Source: Candidatus Woesearchaeota archaeon (lineage in GTDB: Archaea; Nanobdellota; Nanobdellia; Woesearchaeales; 21-14-0-10-32-9). Taken from it: a stretch of DNA of 5,999 bases. Shown in pieces: positions 5,058 through 5,999 of this stretch. The DNA is taken from positions 1 to 5,999 of the forward strand of contig PWWA01000076.1 in the NCBI GenBank assembly GCA_003562145.1. Reading direction: 5' to 3'. Numbering within the stretch: position 1 is the stretch's first letter; each line of letters opens with the position of its first letter. The notes beneath the pieces are model-generated. The model was not told the origin of the DNA and did no database searches. It was given only the letters and a program-made list of their open reading frames with translations. A program made the translations under genes and the position numbers.

Positions 5058-5999
5058 ATGGCCTCGAAAACACAGTTATTCATCATAACAGCGTTATTGC
5101 TGGCTTCATTTGCATGTGCCGAAGCCCAAGAAGACCTGGTTATACTTGATGAAGAGCCTGACAGCTTATACTTCATAGGGAACAGCGTAACAGTGAACAA
5201 TTCTGTATTCGCAGACTTATACGCGATAACAAGCGCAATCGAAGTCAACGCACAGATACAAAAAGACTTAGTTGCAATAGCAGAAAGGATAAGCGTGAAA
5301 GCCCCTATAGGGGGAAGCTTGCGCGCAATAACAAGCACAACCAGTATTGACTCCGCAATCTTTAATGATTTGCTGCTCATAACATCAGATGTTAAAATCA
5401 CTAATAATGCAAGCATTGGAAAGAACACATATATTATTGCGAGCAACGCAGACCTGCAAGGAGAAATTAGGGGTAACCTGAAATTAAAGGCAAGCACAGT
5501 AACAATCAACAACGTAATTCATGGCGATGCATACATAGAAGCAAGCCGCTTAGAGCTAGGCCCGCAAGCGCTTATAATGGGTGATGCGGAAGTAAAAGGC
5601 GTAACTATAGACCAAGACATTGTCCTTGGTACCATAACAGAGATACAAGTGGAGCGAACCCCGAGAATAATAGCACTAATCCTGGGCTACTTATCAACAG
5701 GCATCCTAATAATACTCCTTGGATTAATATTATTATACGCTGCTCCAAGGTACACGAAAAGCACTCTTGCAAGAATCAGCAAAAGGCCGTTCATATCAAT
5801 CCTTGTAGGGCTCCTGGCCATGGTCGCCGTGCCAATAATAAGTTTTTTGCTCATAATAACAATTATAGGCATCCCAATCGGGATACTATTATTAATCGCT
5901 TACGCGTTGCTATGGCTATTCGCGATAATCTACACAGCGATATTACTCGGAAACCTTTTGTACAGGTTGCTGGATGGAAAGCCTAACCTCGCAATATCA
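5058..5999 (+). CDS. Secreted bactofilin-like beta-helix protein with C-terminal membrane domain (3' end cut)
   Basis: There are 314 codons open to the window edge. An in-frame TAA at 5043 and no earlier ATG fix the start. Residues 1-23 form a signal peptide (Lys4, hydrophobic 7-18, likely AEA cleavage before Gln24). Residues 46-183 are eight tandem rungs of 17 residues (one of 19) with alternating hydrophobic positions, as in the right-handed beta-helix of bactofilins. Membrane segments follow at about 204-228, 246-269 and 276-302. The loop 231-243 is strongly basic, so by the positive-inside rule it is cytoplasmic and the beta-helix is outside. TIIGIPIG (268-275) is a recurrent motif in such membrane domains of proteins annotated as polymer-forming. 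A surface or membrane-organising scaffold is the likely role; no enzyme motif is visible. The Cys20 context lacks a good lipobox. The gene is divergent from the deacetylase. Its antisense strand shows a long open frame that is a shadow. Confidence 0.85.
   Translation, partial: MASKTQLFIITALLLASFACAEAQEDLVILDEEPDSLYFIGNSVTVNNSVFADLYAITSAIEVNAQIQKDLVAIAERISVKAPIGGSLRAITSTTSIDSAIFNDLLLITSDVKITNNASIGKNTYIIASNADLQGEIRGNLKLKASTVTINNVIHGDAYIEASRLELGPQALIMGDAEVKGVTIDQDIVLGTITEIQVERTPRIIALILGYLSTGILIILLGLILLYAAPRYTKSTLARISKRPFISILVGLLAMVAVPIISFLLIITIIGIPIGILLLIAYALLWLFAIIYTAILLGNLLYRLLDGKPNLAIS
5193..5606 (+). repeat. Eight tandem rungs of about 17 residues within the beta-helix gene
   Basis: Protein residues 46-183 break into VNNSVFADLYAITSAIE (46-62), VNAQIQKDLVAIAERIS (63-79), VKAPIGGSLRAITSTTS (80-96), IDSAIFNDLLLITSDVK (97-113), a 19-residue unit (114-132), LQGEIRGNLKLKASTVT (133-149), INNVIHGDAYIEASRLE (150-166) and LGPQALIMGDAEVKGVT (167-183). 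Each starts with Val, Ile or Leu, has an aliphatic residue near position 5, and most have a D/N/S-L-x-A-I-like strand in the middle. The DNA copies have diverged, so this is a protein-level repeat. Confidence 0.75.

Noticed and set aside
5106..5126. Possible lipoprotein lipobox around Cys20 of the beta-helix protein
   Set aside because: The residues before the Cys are SFA rather than the Leu-Ala/Ser-Gly/Ala pattern, and an AEA signal-peptidase I site follows directly.
5030..5512. Minus-strand 160-residue frame
   Set aside because: It opposes the beta-helix gene, whose sense protein has a signal peptide, regular repeats and membrane segments. The reverse frame is open only because the sense strand rarely uses codons that give reverse stops.

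Overview
The window looks like chromosomal DNA from an archaeon, plausibly one of the small-genome DPANN-type lineages, though the exact lineage cannot be fixed from sequence alone. The case for archaea is as follows. Every transcription unit that can be read has a TATA-box-like element centred about 24 to 30 bases before its start codon. Almost no start has a Shine-Dalgarno sequence, which points to leaderless mRNAs. The genes include an archaeal-style TrmJ-like RNA methyltransferase and a small winged-helix protein beside a Yip1-family membrane protein. ATA and AGG/AGA codons are common. Against this background the phosphoglycerate kinase has bacterial-type motifs.

Layout from left to right. 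Positions 1-287 (minus) hold the N-terminal part of an unrecognised helical, probably coiled-coil protein that runs off the left edge. Positions 329-1513 (minus) are a complete pgk. Positions 1569-2264 (plus) are a complete TrmJ-like tRNA 2'-O-methyltransferase, divergent from pgk and sharing one TATA-rich 55-base intergenic region with it. Positions 2279-3121 (minus) encode a six-helix membrane protein, and 3157-3852 (minus) a Yip1-domain membrane protein. The latter overlaps by four bases (ATGA) a small winged-helix regulator whose stop is at 3849 and whose start is at 4175 or 4184. Positions 4254-4952 (minus) are a PIG-L/BshB-type zinc deacetylase. Positions 5058-5999 (plus, cut by the right edge) encode a secreted repeat protein with a membrane-embedded C-terminal part.

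The left third is housekeeping (glycolysis/gluconeogenesis and tRNA modification). The right two thirds are mostly envelope-related: a putative transcription regulator translationally coupled to a Yip1 membrane protein, a second polytopic membrane protein behind it, a deacetylase of a family that acts on sugar-linked amides, and a bactofilin-like beta-helix protein anchored in the membrane. A joint role in membrane or cell-surface homeostasis is an inference from proximity and predicted topology.

The most notable features are the eight tandem rungs of about 17 residues in the last gene, the near-constant TATA-to-ATG spacing across the window, which helps choose start codons, and the regulator/Yip1 pair. 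No rRNA, tRNA, CRISPR array or insertion sequence was seen. No intergenic stretch exceeds about 105 bases.
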